Assembly (NCBI GenBank): GCA_946479005.1
Contig: CAMLEM010000109.1
Location: forward strand, 1 to 6,198
Direction: 5' to 3'
DNA length: 6,198 bases
Source of the DNA: an uncultured Chitinophagaceae bacterium
GTDB taxonomy: Bacteria > Bacteroidota > Bacteroidia > Chitinophagales > Chitinophagaceae
This document shows positions 4,926 to 6,198 of the stretch, piece after piece; within the stretch, counting starts at the first letter, position 1; every line of letters starts with the position of its first letter. The position numbers and the translations under genes were made by a program. The notes under the pieces were generated by a model. It searched no databases. It worked only from the letters and a program-made list of their open reading frames with translations, and was not told where the DNA came from.

Positions 4926-6198
4926 ATGTTCATTAAACAATTATATACGGGCTGCTTGTCAGAAGCTGCCTATTACATTGAAAGTGAAGGAGAAGCGGCC
5001 ATCATCGACCCGCTCCGCGACATAGATCCCTATCTTCAGCTGGCCAACGAAAGAAAGGCCCGCATCGTTTACATCTTTGAAACCCATTTTCACGCCGATT
5101 TTGTTAGCGGGCATCTCGACCTGGGCAAGGTAACCGGGGCACCCATCGTATACGGACCGAATACGGAAACCAGGTTCCCGGTGCAGGTGGCGAAGGATGG
5201 CGAGACCTTCAAAGTAGGCAAGCTTACGATCGAAGTTTTACATACACCCGGGCATACACTGGAGTCAAGTTGTTACCTGCTGAAAGATGAGAACGGAAAA
5301 AACCATTCTGTTTTCACCGGCGATACTCTTTTTGTGGGAGATGTTGGTCGTCCCGACCTGGCGCAGAAAGGAGCGGATCTCACAATGGCCGACCTCGCCG
5401 GGATGATGTATGACAGCATTCACTCAAAACTGGTGCCGCTGGCAGATGAGGTGATCGTTTACCCGGCTCACGGACCCGGCAGCTCCTGCGGAAAAAACCT
5501 GGGTCCTCATACTTTCAGCACCATCGGCCAGGAAAAAGCAACGAACTACGCGCTGAAGGCCGCCTCGAAAGAGGAATTCATAAAGGCTGTCACGGAAGGG
5601 ATCTCAGCACCCCCTGCCTATTTCCCCATCAATGCACAGATCAATAAGGAGGGTTATGAAAGCCTCGACGCTGTGCTGGAGCAGGGGATGAAGGCTTTGG
5701 ATGTGGAAGGTTTTAAAAACCTGCTGGATGAGAATGTTGTCATTCTAGATACAAGAAATGCGTCGCAATTCACGGAAGGCTTTGTTCCCGGATCGATCAG
5801 CATCGGGCTGGAGGGCCGGTTTGCTGAATGGGCAGGAAGCCTGATCCCATTTCACGCGCCCATCGTACTTGTGACCGAACAAGGGAAGGAAAAAGAAAGC
5901 ATCATACGTCTTGCCCGCGTTGGTTTTGACAAAATGAAAGGTTATCTCGAAGGAGGCTTTGAAGCGTGGAAGAATGCGGGTGAAGAAATCGATATGATCA
6001 TCAACGTTGAACCCGATGAGCTGATGATGGACTTACCCCACGATAAAAACCTGGTGGTTGTTGATGTCCGGAGAGAAACGGAATTTGCGGATGGCCACTT
6101 GAAGAATGCCGTAAACCTGCCTCTTCACGAAATGACGGATCCTGCCACGCTCTCAGGTTTTGAAGAAAATCAGAATCTTTATGTTCATTGCGCGGGCG
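4926..6198 (+). CDS. CstB-like persulfide dioxygenase-rhodanese fusion, partial
   Basis: This frame is open from the ATG at 4926 to the window edge (424 codons); CstB-type proteins are about 440-470 residues, so little is missing. Residues 1-250 form a metallo-beta-lactamase domain of the ETHE1/persulfide dioxygenase type: THFHAD (53-58), TPGH (His110), TGDTLFVGDVGRPDL (Asp133) and PAHGPGSSCGKNL (His182, Cys188). His54, His110 and Asp133 are the expected Fe(II) ligands. Residues about 260-355 form a rhodanese fold (VVILDTRNASQF, GFVPGSISIG, GYLEGGFEAW) whose catalytic loop reads VTEQGKEKES with no cysteine, so it is a pseudo-rhodanese. A second rhodanese starts near 360 (VVVDVRRETEFADGHLKNAVNLPL) and reaches its active-site loop at Cys422 (VHCAG) as the window ends. 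Such fusions oxidise low-molecular-weight persulfides to sulfite and/or thiosulfate, detoxifying sulfide. No signal peptide is seen, so it is probably cytosolic. The ArsR-type gene upstream is the likely regulator. Confidence 0.93.
   Translation, partial: MFIKQLYTGCLSEAAYYIESEGEAAIIDPLRDIDPYLQLANERKARIVYIFETHFHADFVSGHLDLGKVTGAPIVYGPNTETRFPVQVAKDGETFKVGKLTIEVLHTPGHTLESSCYLLKDENGKNHSVFTGDTLFVGDVGRPDLAQKGADLTMADLAGMMYDSIHSKLVPLADEVIVYPAHGPGSSCGKNLGPHTFSTIGQEKATNYALKAASKEEFIKAVTEGISAPPAYFPINAQINKEGYESLDAVLEQGMKALDVEGFKNLLDENVVILDTRNASQFTEGFVPGSISIGLEGRFAEWAGSLIPFHAPIVLVTEQGKEKESIIRLARVGFDKMKGYLEGGFEAWKNAGEEIDMIINVEPDELMMDLPHDKNLVVVDVRRETEFADGHLKNAVNLPLHEMTDPATLSGFEENQNLYVHCAG

Overview
The window looks like chromosomal DNA from a member of the Bacteroidota, most plausibly a Chitinophagaceae-like or related environmental lineage. 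This rests on three observations. Promoter-like boxes fit the Bacteroidota consensus TAnnTTTG. Start codons lack Shine-Dalgarno sequences. A large lipobox-bearing, Asp-box (BNR) surface protein ends in an Ig-like module of a type common in that phylum. The family-level placement is inference; no rRNA or other taxonomic marker is present.

Layout. Positions 1-2581 (minus strand) hold the first 860 codons of a large secreted beta-propeller protein with at least seven Asp-box motifs; its C-terminus lies beyond the left edge. Upstream of it on the same strand is ridA (2670-3059), which encodes an enamine/imine deaminase. The 88-bp gap between them carries a 12-of-13-bp inverted repeat around a possible promoter. 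A 44-bp divergent promoter region separates ridA from a plus-strand pair: a shortened 3-hydroxyacyl-CoA dehydrogenase-like protein (3104-3721) and tsaB (3747-4412), the non-catalytic partner in tRNA t6A synthesis. Next come a cysteine-free ArsR-type repressor (4503-4838), a clear intrinsic terminator, and a CstB-like protein (4926 to beyond the right edge). That protein joins a metallo-beta-lactamase persulfide dioxygenase to a degenerate rhodanese and a second, apparently active rhodanese.

Function. The right third is a small sulfide/persulfide-handling locus: an ArsR-family regulator next to a persulfide dioxygenase-rhodanese fusion, each with its own TATTTTTG promoter box. The centre is housekeeping (RidA metabolite repair, TsaB tRNA modification). 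The left part is an exported surface protein of unknown ligand.

The most notable item is a perfect 26-bp tandem duplication (3713-3738 and 3739-3764) across the junction between the dehydrogenase-like gene and tsaB. The unit contains a TAATG stop-start overlap. Duplicating it has created an eight-codon mini-ORF that overlaps the upstream stop and the tsaB start by one base each, so a coupled reading chain is kept. I see no CRISPR array, tRNA, rRNA, insertion sequence or phage gene, and no gene-free stretch longer than about 90 bp.
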